5,067 nt of DNA from an uncultured Megasphaera sp. (GTDB lineage Bacteria > Bacillota > Negativicutes > Veillonellales > Megasphaeraceae), in assembly GCA_900548635.1 (NCBI GenBank), contig URLP01000123.1, positions 1 through 5,067 of the forward strand, written 5' to 3'. This document shows positions 5,031-5,067 of the stretch, one piece after another. The position numbers and the translations under genes are program-made. Below the pieces are notes generated by a model. The model searched no databases. It saw nothing but the letters and a program-made list of their open reading frames with translations, and was not told the DNA's origin. Numbering within the stretch: the first letter of the stretch is position 1; each line of letters begins with the position of its first letter.

Positions 5031-5067
5031 CCTCCCCTGATAGGGGAGGTGGCCGCAAGGCCGGAGG
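5031..5067. repeat. Two-hairpin palindromic repeat element, cut by window end
   Basis: CCTCCCCT (5031-5038) pairs with AGGGGAGG (5042-5049) around a GAT loop. Then GGCC (5051-5054) pairs with GGCC (5059-5062) around GCAA, a GNRA-type tetraloop. The window ends with CCGGAGG, which could pair with another CCTCC-type arm in an alternative fold. From general knowledge it resembles dispersed intergenic elements of gut Negativicutes and Clostridia. There is no T-tract in the visible part, so a role as intrinsic terminator is not shown; it could still stabilise the 3' end of the feo mRNA. Confidence 0.7.

Noticed and set aside
5031..5067. Rho-independent terminator for the feo operon
   Set aside because: The hairpins are strong but no T-tract follows within the window, so termination cannot be claimed.

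Overview
The window looks like a chromosomal segment from a moderately GC-rich diderm Firmicute, most likely a Negativicute of the Megasphaera/Selenomonas/Veillonella type. This is inference. It rests on the DUF2325-feoA-feoB arrangement, consensus sigma-A promoters, strong AGGAG-type ribosome binding sites, C-rich third codon positions with AT-rich intergenic regions, an LPS-kinase-like gene, and a CCTCCCCT/AGGGGAGG hairpin element of a kind I associate with that group. No rRNA, tRNA, CRISPR array, transposase or prophage gene is visible.

Layout. (1) Positions 1-445 (+) hold the 3' part of dprA, the DNA-processing protein of natural transformation: the end of the Rossmann-like domain plus the winged-helix tail. 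(2) Positions 527-1249 (-), convergent with dprA, encode a 240-residue protein-kinase-fold protein with an atypical HGRPALRD catalytic loop. (3) Positions 1250-1495 are an AT-rich divergent intergenic region with a perfect 17-nt palindrome and several promoter-like elements. (4) Positions 1496-1714 (+) encode a 72-residue single-span membrane protein with a glycine zipper and a coiled-coil tail. (5) Positions 1715-1992 hold a possible weak terminator, a 14-nt direct repeat, a strong intrinsic terminator, a perfect-consensus sigma-A promoter and a Fur-box-like operator. (6) Positions 1993-5000 (+) are a compact three-gene ferrous-iron operon: a cysteine-bearing DUF2325 protein, feoA and feoB. 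(7) Positions 5001-5067 carry a heptamer repeat and a two-hairpin repeat element cut by the window end.

FeoB is the Fe2+ transporter, with a cytoplasmic G domain and a membrane domain. FeoA is its small SH3-like partner. The DUF2325 protein leads the operon and may do a FeoC-like or redox/iron-sensing job. A Fur-type repressor bound just downstream of the promoter would shut all three genes off when iron is plentiful. The kinase-like gene and the small membrane-protein gene lie between two inverted copies (24/26 identical) of the same short repeat, so this 1.3-kb stretch may be an accessory cassette between dprA and feo.

The most notable points are the DUF2325 protein with a C-x2-C-x5-C motif, the roughly 145-residue acidic loop in FeoB, the noncanonical kinase loop and the flanking inverted repeats. 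None of these amounts to a proven new system.
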